From positions 1 through 64,000 of the forward strand of contig NZ_JANQOY010000080.1 in assembly GCF_028285565.1 (NCBI RefSeq): DNA of 64,000 bases. Direction: 5' to 3'. The DNA is from Acaryochloris sp. IP29b_bin.148 (lineage in GTDB: Bacteria > Cyanobacteriota > Cyanobacteriia > Thermosynechococcales > Thermosynechococcaceae). The translations under genes were made by a program, and so were the position numbers. The stretch's first letter is position 1. The number at the start of each line of letters is the position of its first letter. The notes beneath the pieces were generated by a model. The model was not told the origin of the DNA. It was given only the letters and a program-made list of their open reading frames with translations, and did no database searches. Shown in pieces: positions 34,758 to 42,934 of this stretch.

Positions 34758-35257
34758 AATCGGGCTCCTGACATCAGGTCCGATGAAATCTCTAAGGCAA
34801 TGGCTACTTCAATTATCGGTAAAAATTTGCGATCTCACCATAGAGACGATTGGCGAACCCCCAAAAGCAGCCGCCTTGAGCCTCAATGGACTGTGCTCAA
34901 GACAGTCTGGTGATGTGTCCCTGAGCGAAACCGTTGGTAAGACCGCACATCGAGCAGACGTCCAATTAAGAATAAATAAGCCATGAGAAAAAGTTGATCG
35001 GCTCTCCATTACTTAGGCTAAAGCTATTGCATGAATCACAAGCTTCCCTGAGGCGATCAACCCGCGACCTGACCCCTGAGCAGAGCGTAGGAGGACCTGA
35101 AAATATTTTATCGAACCAATCGTTTCAAAAATGATCGTTAAATTGATGACTCTTTCTTGACGATATAGTACTGTTGAGGGCAAAACTTATTCCCCTATTC
35201 AGGGCACTGACTGTCGCTTGAACTGAGTTCAGGTTGCAATCAACATCAACCATTTGA
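34758..35257. other. Intergenic region between divergent genes
   Basis: About 500 bases between the response-regulator operon (minus) and the 819-residue gene (plus); it must hold both promoters. No repeat, palindrome or RNA structure stood out. A plus-strand reading frame at 34783-34986 has no family features. Confidence 0.5.
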
Positions 35258-37717
35258 ATGTCTAGACTTCCTACTATTTCTGATCAGCGACTGGGTATGG
35301 TGTTACAGCAAGCTGGGCTAGTGTCAGCCCAGCAAGTGGAAGTAGCGCTGGAAGAGCAGCATCACGCTGGACGCCGGATTGGAGAAATCTTAGCGAGCCA
35401 TGGATGGCTCAAGCAGGAATCAGCTGACTTTTTCGCAGAGGTATGGCCCTGGATCCAAGATCAAACTTGGCAAGAACCCCTGGGACAGTATCTTAAACAA
35501 GCCGCTCTCTTAGATGAAGCTCAAATTCAGGCTATTTTGCGAGAACAGCGACAAACACCACTCAAGTTCGGCACTTTAGTCATTTTGAAGGGATGGGTGC
35601 GAAGACAAACCGTTAACTTCTTTTTAGAGCATCTCGATCCGAAGCAAATACAGGCCATCCGTCAACGTGAGCGTGGCCGTAAAGGGGCTCTAGCGGCTGA
35701 AGCAATTCGAAGGAAGCTGCTGGAGAACAAAGTAGTCAACCCTTTCTTGCTGCTATTAACGTATCAGAAGGTACTAGAGCTAGGCGCCATTACAGCAGAT
35801 GATAGCCGTGAACAAAACGAGTTGTTGCGCCTGGGTCTGGTAAGAACAGACCATCAGATACTGAGACTGGCAACGGACCTGGACCCATTGCTCCTCAACC
35901 CACAGTGGGTTGTTCAGGAACTGAACCAACGTCGCCCCTATAGCCACATCCGGCTAAAACTACTGGAGCTGAGTAAAAAATCTGAGCATCCTTACCAAGT
36001 GCTATCGGCCATCCAAGCCTGGACTGGCAACCAGGCGGATCTAACCCAAATCCTCTATCAAGTTACGGTTGAGGCGAGTGTCTTTATTGAAGCTGGAGAA
36101 GAAGCCACCCAGGTTGAAAAACTAGTTGATGATCACATTCTTCAGAACTGGGAGTCAGGGGCTGCGGCTGAACACTTGCGAGGGCTTCGCGATCGCTGGC
36201 TGAATCACCAGCGTTGTCGCCCCCAATACTTGCTGGATCTGTATGGCCGTATTTTAGAAGAGTTTGATATTCCGGCTGAAGACAGCTTAGAAGAACAGGT
36301 GTTGTTGACGCTGGGTTTGGTGACCCGTCACAACCAGACGCTGAGCATTGCCAACCTCATCTATCGACATGTCTTTAATCATCATTGGATTACTCAAGCC
36401 ATCATCGATGTATTAGAGTCACAGGCAGAGGGATTAGAGTCACAGGCGCTAGAGACTTCAGAGCCGCCTAACATCAGTGACGACGAGTCCGGGACAATAT
36501 CTGAGACCCAACCGTCTTATGACACAGACGACGACAGTCCTATCCCTGTCGTCAAAGAAGAAGCTGAAGACCCGTCGGTCCCAAACGTCATATCTGAGGA
36601 TGAAGAAGAGGATGAAGATAGCAGCTCTTTGTCTTCACCGATAGAACTGGAGGATGCTGACGTCCTGACCACCAATAGCGAGTCAGAACAGTTCTTACTC
36701 AAGATCATGGATATCAGTAAAGAGCTATCCGAAGACGACATTACCTCCTTCTTTGCATCCCCAGCAGAATTGGAGGATGCTGACATCCTGACCACCGACA
36801 GCGAGTCAGAACAGTTCTTACTCAGGATCATCGATATCAGTAAAGAGCTATCCGAAGACGACATTACTTCCTTCATGTCCCCTCGTCTAGACATCTCAAA
36901 GGCTAGCTCGAAAGGGTCCCCCTTTGTCGGCATTCCTGAGGCCAGTGCGGCGTTGCCCGCCCAAGATTCCTTCTCGTTATCTACCCCTGCAAAACCAAAG
37001 CCACGTCGGCAAGCGCTCTGGCTAACGTTGGGAACACTGATGTTGGGGGGAGCGATCACTATTGCAGTCTTCTGGCGGCCATCCAGTGAGATGACTCCTG
37101 TAACATCTGCTCCTTCAACGCTGTCTGAAGGATCCTCAGGAACCCCTCAGTCGGGCGAGAATCTAACACCTGCAGGGAATGGGAATAGCAATACTGCGGT
37201 TAGGGCAGATCAAGCCCTGACGATAGCAACACCGTCTAGCACTCAATCAATGGCCACTCACGCATCCACATCAAGCAGCACGGTTGTGATTAGTGCCCTG
37301 GATCCAACCGTTAAGGTGCCTATTGTCACGACGGGGAGCACACAAAAACAGCTCCTCAACACCTTAGGACTCCCTACTTGGGAGCGGAAAGGATACTATC
37401 CAGGGAGTCGAGCCTTCTTTTACAAAGGGATTGTGCCTGATCGGATTGATTTAGGTTATTTAGTGCACAAGACGACGGGAAAACTGCTGCAAACGGAAAT
37501 AGCCTTCGCCCAATCGGTTCCATTGGAGACCATTCAAACAACGCTACGCCAGCTTTTGCAAGGGACACTCCCTCCGTCTGTTCAAGAGCGCTTAACGCAA
37601 ATTTATCAGCGACGCATTAACCAGCACACTTTTGCAGTCAAAGCCTGGAAGGGTGAAATTCATCGAAACCAAAAGGGCTGGATTTATATTGGTATTTGGG
37701 ATACAGGCTTTCACTAA
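35258..37717 (+). CDS. Large single-TM protein with internal duplication, unknown
   Basis: An 819-residue protein I cannot name. The N-terminal ~370 residues are helical; LGMVLQQAGLVSAQQVEVAL is like the GspE/MshEN-type helical module, and LLRLGLVRTDHQILRL and LGLVTRHNQTLSIANLIYRHVF resemble the ends of cyanobacterial AAA-like NTPase domains, though no Walker motif is present. Residues about 390-560 are acidic and contain two copies of a 41-residue unit. A transmembrane helix (about residues 588-608) is followed by a Ser/Thr-rich linker and a C-terminal domain (LLNTLGLPTWERKGYY ... QTEIAFAQSVPLETIQ) that I recall from the C-termini of cyanobacterial kinases and surface proteins. It probably spans the membrane once. 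Confidence 0.7.
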   Translation: MSRLPTISDQRLGMVLQQAGLVSAQQVEVALEEQHHAGRRIGEILASHGWLKQESADFFAEVWPWIQDQTWQEPLGQYLKQAALLDEAQIQAILREQRQTPLKFGTLVILKGWVRRQTVNFFLEHLDPKQIQAIRQRERGRKGALAAEAIRRKLLENKVVNPFLLLLTYQKVLELGAITADDSREQNELLRLGLVRTDHQILRLATDLDPLLLNPQWVVQELNQRRPYSHIRLKLLELSKKSEHPYQVLSAIQAWTGNQADLTQILYQVTVEASVFIEAGEEATQVEKLVDDHILQNWESGAAAEHLRGLRDRWLNHQRCRPQYLLDLYGRILEEFDIPAEDSLEEQVLLTLGLVTRHNQTLSIANLIYRHVFNHHWITQAIIDVLESQAEGLESQALETSEPPNISDDESGTISETQPSYDTDDDSPIPVVKEEAEDPSVPNVISEDEEEDEDSSSLSSPIELEDADVLTTNSESEQFLLKIMDISKELSEDDITSFFASPAELEDADILTTDSESEQFLLRIIDISKELSEDDITSFMSPRLDISKASSKGSPFVGIPEASAALPAQDSFSLSTPAKPKPRRQALWLTLGTLMLGGAITIAVFWRPSSEMTPVTSAPSTLSEGSSGTPQSGENLTPAGNGNSNTAVRADQALTIATPSSTQSMATHASTSSSTVVISALDPTVKVPIVTTGSTQKQLLNTLGLPTWERKGYYPGSRAFFYKGIVPDRIDLGYLVHKTTGKLLQTEIAFAQSVPLETIQTTLRQLLQGTLPPSVQERLTQIYQRRINQHTFAVKAWKGEIHRNQKGWIYIGIWDTGFH
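36644..36873 (+). repeat. Tandem duplication of a 123-base unit
   Basis: Unit 1 (36644-36766) and unit 2 (36767-36873) are almost identical, each beginning GAA(C/T)TGGAGGATGCTGAC, and encode ELEDAD(V/I)LTT(N/D)SESEQFLL and ISKELSEDDITSF. The period, 123 bases, is exactly 41 codons. High identity points to recent duplication. Confidence 0.92.
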
Positions 37718-37719
37718 AC

Positions 37720-37757
37720 ACTGCTCAGAACAGTGCTTGTTGTGTGGCCTGAGCAGT
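37720..37757. terminator. Bidirectional terminator between convergent genes
   Basis: ACTGCTCAG (37720-37728) pairs with CTGAGCAGT (37749-37757), a 9-base perfect stem with a 20-base loop, just past the stop of the 819-residue gene and before the CP12 gene on the other strand. T-rich sequence follows on the plus side. Confidence 0.65.
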
Positions 37758-37789
37758 ATCTTCTTCAATCGCAGCGGCAGAGCGCCAAC

Positions 37790-38056
37790 TTAAACGTCGT
37801 AGACGCGACACTCCTCAGCATTGGGGTGACCATCACAATAGCTTTCAAACTGAGAAGGCTGCGCTTGTACTTTCTGGTGGGAATATTCAGCTTGCAGTTC
37901 TTCGACAATATCCCAAGCAACGGCGCAAGCTTTAGAGCTGCTTCCTTCATTAGCGCAGGTTTCACGCGCTTGTGATAGCGCATCTTGCATACGCTTTTCC
38001 ATCGCTACAGATTGCTCAAGGGTAGGATTTGGGGCTGTCTCTAAAGTAAGTGGCAT
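37790..38056 (-). CDS. CP12-domain protein (first copy)
   Basis: An 88-residue CP12 protein. CP12 is an intrinsically disordered, redox-controlled linker that binds GAPDH and phosphoribulokinase and switches off the Calvin cycle in the dark. Both disulfide pairs are seen: ETCANEGSSSKACAVAWDIVEELQAE (nine residues between cysteines) and YCDGHPNAEECRVYDV (eight). Compared with the second copy it has about 15 extra N-terminal residues and a divergent middle (YSHQKVQAQPSQFE). It lies downstream of the fructosamine-kinase gene on the same strand. Because it retains all residues known to matter, it is probably functional. Confidence 0.93.
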   Translation of the reverse strand: MPLTLETAPNPTLEQSVAMEKRMQDALSQARETCANEGSSSKACAVAWDIVEELQAEYSHQKVQAQPSQFESYCDGHPNAEECRVYDV

Positions 38057-38243
38057 TTTTAATCACATTCCTAAGTTTGGGGTCAGAGTTGAGGCTTTTT
38101 AAGTCGCATCATCACGCCGATGACTTCCCTTCTAACCTAGCGATGCTTTCCTCGTACCGACAGCAGTAGAAACCCGTAACTCCTCGGTCGGTTTATTCGC
38201 TAAAACGGACGTTAACTCCGTGATAGCACCGACCCAGTGCCCC

Positions 38244-39116
38244 CTAAACCATGGCCACCACTTGCTCAATCATTCGCTGGGCCTGAGATGCATAGCCCCC
38301 CCCAAATAGGTTGAAGTGATTGAGGATGTGATACAGGTTATAGAGAATTTTGCGCTGTTGATAGCCCTCGGCTAAGGGCCAAGTCTCTTGATAACCTTGA
38401 TAAAAGGCTGGCGGAAAGCCGCCAAATAATTCTGTCATAGCAATGTCCACTTCTCGATCGCCATAATACGTCGCTGGATCGAGAATAATAGGTTCACCTG
38501 CCTGACTAAAGGCTGCATTGCCTGACCAAAGATCACCATGCACTAGGGATGAGGTAACCGGGTGAGCTAACAAAGCAGGGCTTTGATCCAAAAGCACGTC
38601 TCCCTGACGAAAATGGCCACCGTTCCGCTGGGCGAGCTGAAGTTGATAATGAATCCGATGTTCGGTAAAAAATTCTCCCCAGTTTGAGGTCCACGGATTG
38701 CGTTGTGGGGTATCGCCAATCGTATTGTTTTGGTGCCAGCCAAAGCCCTGATCGTGAGCTTGGCGGTGCATTGCTGCCAGTTGTTGTCCCATGGCAAACC
38801 AGGCCTGCGTGTCACCATGGCCGAAGGGAATCCATTCCAGGATGATGTAACTTTGCCCTGCGGCTGTTCCCCAACTCAGCGGTTTGGGTACCCGAATGCT
38901 CTGGGAAGCATGCATTTCCTTCAGACCTGCTGCTTCCGCTTCAAACATGGCCACTTTGCTGGCCTGATTCAGCTTGACGAAATAGGAGTGCTGACTGTCG
39001 CTGATCTGATAGGCCTGGTTGATGCTGCCGCCCCCAACAGACTTGCGATCGCAAACAACAAACTCTCGTCCCTGAACTTGACTGATATTGCGTTGAATCT
39101 CTATCCAGACTGACAT
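38244..39116 (-). CDS. Fructosamine/ketosamine kinase family protein
   Basis: A 290-residue kinase-fold protein of the fructosamine kinase family, thought to phosphorylate glycated amines so the sugar is released (protein deglycation). VGGGSINQAYQI is the nucleotide loop, YFVKLNQ the ATP lysine, HGDLWSGN the catalytic block and ILDPATYYGDREVDIA the metal-binding block. Start at 39116 is firmly set by AGGAGG 7 bases upstream, preferred to 39152. It lies between the two CP12 genes on the same strand, 93 bases after the second CP12. The link to CP12 may be chance, but glycation by sugar phosphates is a plausible Calvin-cycle connection. Confidence 0.88.
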   Translation of the reverse strand: MSVWIEIQRNISQVQGREFVVCDRKSVGGGSINQAYQISDSQHSYFVKLNQASKVAMFEAEAAGLKEMHASQSIRVPKPLSWGTAAGQSYIILEWIPFGHGDTQAWFAMGQQLAAMHRQAHDQGFGWHQNNTIGDTPQRNPWTSNWGEFFTEHRIHYQLQLAQRNGGHFRQGDVLLDQSPALLAHPVTSSLVHGDLWSGNAAFSQAGEPIILDPATYYGDREVDIAMTELFGGFPPAFYQGYQETWPLAEGYQQRKILYNLYHILNHFNLFGGGYASQAQRMIEQVVAMV

Positions 39117-39209
39117 GTTTCGCCTCCTCACCCTCATCAAAAAAAAAGACAACCTCAGCAGGCTGCCTTTTGGAAATGTTCGTAAATATCCTAGTCGGGG
39201 AAATCGAAA

Positions 39210-39437
39210 TTAATCGTCATAGATGCGGCACTCTGCGGCATCAGGGTTATCGTCACAATATTGCTCAAGGGAATTTTTGTCTTGATTGTTGCCACCACGC
39301 TGATGGGAAGCTTCTGCTTGCAATTCTTCAACAGCATCCCAGGCAGCCGCACATTCACCAGACGTGGCTCCGCTGGTGTCACAGGTTTCGCGAGCTGTCT
39401 CCAACTCTTTCTCGATCTTTTCTTGAATATTGCTCAT
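39210..39437 (-). CDS. CP12-domain protein (second copy)
   Basis: A 75-residue canonical CP12. The cysteine pairs are in RETCDTSGATSGECAAAWDAVEELQAE and YCDDNPDAAECRIYDD, with usual spacing; AAAWDAVEELQAEASHQRG is the consensus core for PRK binding. It is closer to the textbook form than the first copy and is the upstream gene of the run CP12-fructosamine kinase-CP12. Regulation by thioredoxin-dependent redox state is known for the family; no promoter motif was identified. Confidence 0.95.
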   Translation of the reverse strand: MSNIQEKIEKELETARETCDTSGATSGECAAAWDAVEELQAEASHQRGGNNQDKNSLEQYCDDNPDAAECRIYDD

Positions 39438-39771
39438 AGGTCAGTTTTCAACCACTCTTATCTATGTGTTTATCTGAGCGAACAACAGCGTTTAATGGCT
39501 GAAGTTAAGCTGTTCTAATACGTTTCTGGCTTATGCATATTAGTGTAGCCTTAACTCAGAATAGTTGACCAAGTCTAGAAATAGGGTGCCTTTTAACACT
39601 GTTTTAGGAATGTTCTAGCAGCAACCCAGCCGGATTGAACCAAAGATGGATAACAAAATGCATTTTTTGTAAATCGAGATACACATTTTTTTACAAGGTG
39701 TAGGCTGTGCTACACCCATTTATTGAAAGCGTAGCTATACTTCATGGATATCAAAGTTAGCGGAGTCTCTC
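39438..39771. other. Intergenic region with NtcA-like box and hairpins
   Basis: About 330 bases between the second CP12 gene (minus) and a 47-residue ORF (plus). It holds TGTA-N8-TACA at 39668-39683, a TTGTAAA/TTTACAA stem around it (39667-39673, 39690-39696) and a 7-base hairpin GGTGTAG-GCTGTG-CTACACC (39697-39716). Confidence 0.6.
39668..39683 (+). promoter_or_regulatory. NtcA-like palindrome
   Basis: TGTA-N8-TACA contains the NtcA consensus GTA-N8-TAC and lies 89 bases before the 47-residue ORF. A TAN3T -10-like TAGGCT starts 18 bases after it rather than the usual 22, so an NtcA-activated promoter is only a possibility. Confidence 0.35.
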
Positions 39772-39915
39772 ATGACTACTATCTGCGACAACACAGATCA
39801 AAAAGAGTTGCTGCGTTTCTGGGTAAGAGAACTGACCCAATTGCCTCCCAACAAAGTTGATGAGATTGTAATGGCTCTGAATGAAGACGCCCCCACCCTC
39901 AATCCCATCGCATAA
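39772..39915 (+). CDS. 47-residue ORF, possible small protein
   Basis: ATG at 39772 with GGAG six bases upstream, reading 47 codons to TAA at 39913-39915. The product begins MTTICDNTDQKELLRFWVRE, is helical and acidic with one cysteine, and matches no family I know. Support for a real gene: an upstream palindrome, a fitting ribosome-binding site and a stem-loop just downstream. It lies alone between genes on opposite strands. Too short for confident coding statistics; it could instead be the leader of a small RNA. Confidence 0.45.
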   Translation: MTTICDNTDQKELLRFWVRELTQLPPNKVDEIVMALNEDAPTLNPIA

Positions 39916-39945
39916 CCCACGAAGGGGGATTGATTATTGCAGAGT

Positions 39946-39985
39946 AAACCGATGGCGTTAGGTCTAATGCCATTGGTTTGTTGTT
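39946..39985 (+). terminator. Terminator-like hairpin after the 47-residue ORF
   Basis: AAACCGATGGC (39946-39956) pairs with GCCATTGGTTT (39969-39979), 11 base pairs including one G-U, followed by GTTGTT. It ends 79 bases before the glycosyltransferase start. Confidence 0.6.
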
Positions 39986-40057
39986 ACAGTTCTCAGCCTG
40001 CGTTAGTCCATTGCTCACTCTGTTAGACTGCTGGGGTTATTTAATCGGTCTTTAGCG

Positions 40058-41146
40058 TTGGTGTCTGCGGGTAAATCCTATCGATTACTATTGGTCTCTA
40101 CACCCCTCGGCCCTCTGGGATCCGGGGTAGGAGGTGGAGTAGAGCTAACTCTTCTGAATATGCTGGATGCTCTGGCCCAGCGGGGTCATTGCATTCAGGT
40201 AGTTGCACCTCAGCAATCTCATTTACCCAACACACCAGTCATCACCGTGGCTGGCTCGCCCCAGATTCCAGCCCAAACCCAAACTCGCCAGACCCCGATT
40301 CATCTGCCTGAAAACTCAGTTCTAGCCAATATGTGGTGGCAGGTGATGACCCTACAATCCGAGTTTGATCTGATTATCAACTTTGCCTACGATTGGCTGC
40401 CCCTGTACCTAACGCCTTTTTTAGACACCCCCGTTGCCCATCTAATCAGTATGGGGTCGCTTTCGGACGCGATGGATCAAATTATTGGTCAAATAGCGGA
40501 GCAGTTCCCCCATACAATTGGTGTCCATACTCAAGCCCAGGCCAATACCTTTCCCTTTGCCCAGCACTGTCATCCTGTCGGCAACGGTTTCAATTTAGAT
40601 CGCTACCAATTCACCCCTACCCCCAAAGACTACTTATGCTGGTTGGGGCGGGTTGCTCCCGAGAAAGCCTTGGAAGATGCGGTCACTGCCATCGATCAAA
40701 CGGGGCAAGCTCTCAAAATTATGGGCCATATTCAAGATCAGGCCTATTTTGACCAAATTCAGGCTCAGTTCCCCCAGGCCAATATCGACTATCTAGGGTT
40801 TCTGGATACCGCAGCCATGCAAGCAGTCTTACGCTATAGCCGAGGGTTGCTCGTAACGCCTCGCTGGGTAGAAGCCTTTGGCAATGTTGTGATTGAAGCC
40901 CTGGCCTGCGGTGTTCCCGTGATTGCCTACCATCGGGGCGGTCCCGCCGAAATTGTGCAGCCAGGACAAACAGGCTGGCTGGTGGAACCCGATAGCGTCG
41001 CTGGCCTAGTAGAGGCCATTCACAAGCTGCCCGAGATCGATCGACAGACCTGTCGCCAGCAGGCCGAGCAGGAGTATTCTCTGACGGCCTTTGCTCAGCG
41101 TTTAGAGCAGTGGTTTGCTAAAATCCTGTCTCAACCCAGTACATAA
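40058..41146 (+). CDS. GT4-type glycosyltransferase
   Basis: A 362-residue GT-B glycosyltransferase. The N-terminal half shows the opening glycine loop (TPLGPLGSGVGGGVELTL); in the C-terminal half, GRVAPEKALEDAV and EAFGNVVIEALACGVPVIAYHRGGPAEIV are the nucleotide-sugar-binding blocks of family 4. The start is TTG at 40058 or GTG at 40061; neither has a strong ribosome-binding site. The LD-carboxypeptidase gene follows 4 bases after its stop, so the two are co-transcribed. Acceptor and donor sugar are unknown; glycolipid or cell-surface glycan synthesis is most likely. Confidence 0.88.
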   Translation: MVSAGKSYRLLLVSTPLGPLGSGVGGGVELTLLNMLDALAQRGHCIQVVAPQQSHLPNTPVITVAGSPQIPAQTQTRQTPIHLPENSVLANMWWQVMTLQSEFDLIINFAYDWLPLYLTPFLDTPVAHLISMGSLSDAMDQIIGQIAEQFPHTIGVHTQAQANTFPFAQHCHPVGNGFNLDRYQFTPTPKDYLCWLGRVAPEKALEDAVTAIDQTGQALKIMGHIQDQAYFDQIQAQFPQANIDYLGFLDTAAMQAVLRYSRGLLVTPRWVEAFGNVVIEALACGVPVIAYHRGGPAEIVQPGQTGWLVEPDSVAGLVEAIHKLPEIDRQTCRQQAEQEYSLTAFAQRLEQWFAKILSQPST

Positions 41147-41150
41147 ATCC

Positions 41151-42044
41151 ATGCAAGTCTGTCAGCTCCCTCCTTTTTTGCAGCCAGGCGATCACCTTTG
41201 GGTGACGCTGCCCAGTGGCACCCTCCGAGAGCGGCAGGATTTTGATCAGGGAGTTGCGGTATTGCGATCGCAACACTACACCATCCACCTGTCTCCAAAC
41301 ATCACCGCCCAGTGGGGCTATCTCGCCGGAACGGATCCTCAGCGCAGGCAAGCTCTGCTCGACGGCCTCAAAGGCAATTACTCCGGCATTTTTTGTGGGC
41401 GAGGCGGCTATGGCGGCGCTCGACTGTTAGAAGATTGGCAATGGCCTCCCACCCCTGCCAAATGGCTGGTGGGATTTTCCGATGTCACGGCTCTCCTCTG
41501 GGGACTCGCTACCCAGGGAATCGCCAGTGTTCACGGCCCAGTGATGACCACCTTGGCCCAGGAACCCGACTGGTCGCAGCAGCGACTGTTTGATTGGCTC
41601 GCCGGTCGTCCCATACCCGCCCTCACAGGCAAAGGCTGGGGCCAGGGCAAAGCAACCGGCATCTTATTACCCGGCAATTTAACGGTAGCGACTCATATCT
41701 TAGGAACATCTCTCTGCCCGCAGCTCGATCAGGTAATCTTAGCCTTAGAAGATGTGGGAGAAGCCCCCTATCGGCTGGATCGGATGCTGACCCAATGGCG
41801 CATGAGTGGGGTATTTAAGCAGGTAAAGGGCATTGCCCTCGGACGCTTTAGTGATTGCAAAGCCCCTGCCGGGGTGCCTAGCTTAACGGTGGAAGAGGTG
41901 CTGCAAGATCGCTTGGGGGATTTAGGTATCCCGATTGTGTCAGCGTTACCCTTTGGTCATGGTGCGCCCAACGCAGCCTTACCCGTGGGTGTCCCTGCCC
42001 AGTTAGATGGCGATCAGGGGATATTGACCGTTGGCGCTCCCTAG
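41151..42044 (+). CDS. LD-carboxypeptidase (S66 family)
   Basis: A 297-residue S66 peptidase, which trims the terminal D-alanine from murein tetrapeptides during cell-wall recycling. CGRGGYGGARLLEDWQW and VGFSDVTALLW (nucleophile Ser), LALEDVGEAPYRLDRML (Glu) and PFGHGAPNAALPVG (His) make up the Ser-Glu-His set. I use the ATG at 41151, 4 bases after the glycosyltransferase stop; the frame also extends upstream to 41115 inside that gene. No signal peptide, so it is cytoplasmic as expected for LdcA. Confidence 0.92.
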   Translation: MQVCQLPPFLQPGDHLWVTLPSGTLRERQDFDQGVAVLRSQHYTIHLSPNITAQWGYLAGTDPQRRQALLDGLKGNYSGIFCGRGGYGGARLLEDWQWPPTPAKWLVGFSDVTALLWGLATQGIASVHGPVMTTLAQEPDWSQQRLFDWLAGRPIPALTGKGWGQGKATGILLPGNLTVATHILGTSLCPQLDQVILALEDVGEAPYRLDRMLTQWRMSGVFKQVKGIALGRFSDCKAPAGVPSLTVEEVLQDRLGDLGIPIVSALPFGHGAPNAALPVGVPAQLDGDQGILTVGAP

Positions 42045-42103
42045 AGTTCAGTCCTCTAATCCGTACGCTATCGTAAAAGGTAGAGACCATAGAGACCCTA
42101 GGC

Positions 42104-42922
42104 ATGAACGAGCTGAGGCAGGCACTGGAATTAGCGACGGAAGAAGAATTACAAGATCTGACAGATTTGCTATTTCGGCGTCGATATAATCCCCTCGATT
42201 ATCTGCGAGAACCCACCCCAGGTCAGGTCCAAGCGGCCAGTCGCCAAGATTGGTTGGAGGCCATCGAAAATCGCTTTCGGTTTGTGGCTGCCGACGGATT
42301 TACAGTCTTGAAAGGTCAAACGGAAACCTTGAGCTATCGCCAAGTCCTGGTGCAAGTCAGCCGCCATTTAAAGATTAAATATTCCCCAACCCTATCCACT
42401 ACCGATTTAGAAGCTGAGATCTACTTACATCTGATCAAGGAAGCTTGGCAAAAATTACCAGAAACCCAAAAGGAGCAGCTGCAACAGCGGATCCAAAAGG
42501 CTTTGGCTGAGGCTCCTGGGACGCCCTTACCCGTCAATTGCCAAACGGATTTTCGGCGATGGCTGCTGGAAGGAAGCAGCGCTTTAGCCGTATCATCAGT
42601 GTTGCGCCCCTTGCTGTTAAAGCAACTGGCGCGGCAATTTGCGGCTCAGATGGCAGTGTATCAAGTGGCTCGACAAGCAGCCCCCCAACTCGAAGGACAA
42701 ATCGCTGTGCAAGCAGCACGACGCGGTATGGCTTGGAATGCAGCTCGATATGGCGTGATGCGCGGGGCGTTAACGGTGGTGAGTTCAGCCCTGTGGGTTG
42801 GCTTATTTGCAGACCTGGGTTGGCGTGCGATCGCAACCAACTACGGGCGCGTCATTCCGGTGATCTTTACCCTGGCCCAAATTCGCCTGATTCGGGGGGA
42901 CGCGTCTTGGCAGTCTGTTTGA
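42104..42922 (+). CDS. YaaW-family (UPF0174) protein
   Basis: A 272-residue protein. The opening LRQALELATEEELQDLTDLLF matches the start of the YaaW/UPF0174 family; a soluble helical middle is followed by an Ala-rich, hydrophobic C-terminal third (VMRGALTVVSSALWVGLFADLGW and VIPVIFTLAQIRLI), so it is probably membrane-associated. Function is unknown. It follows the LD-carboxypeptidase gene after 59 bases and ends 12 bases before the NnrU gene, within a forward run from 40058 to 44043. Confidence 0.8.
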   Translation: MNELRQALELATEEELQDLTDLLFRRRYNPLDYLREPTPGQVQAASRQDWLEAIENRFRFVAADGFTVLKGQTETLSYRQVLVQVSRHLKIKYSPTLSTTDLEAEIYLHLIKEAWQKLPETQKEQLQQRIQKALAEAPGTPLPVNCQTDFRRWLLEGSSALAVSSVLRPLLLKQLARQFAAQMAVYQVARQAAPQLEGQIAVQAARRGMAWNAARYGVMRGALTVVSSALWVGLFADLGWRAIATNYGRVIPVIFTLAQIRLIRGDASWQSV

Positions 42923-42934
42923 GTATGATTCGAA

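Noticed and set aside
34783-34986. 67-residue plus-strand frame in the regulator upstream region
   Set aside because: No homology signs and it overlaps the likely promoter region of the divergent genes.
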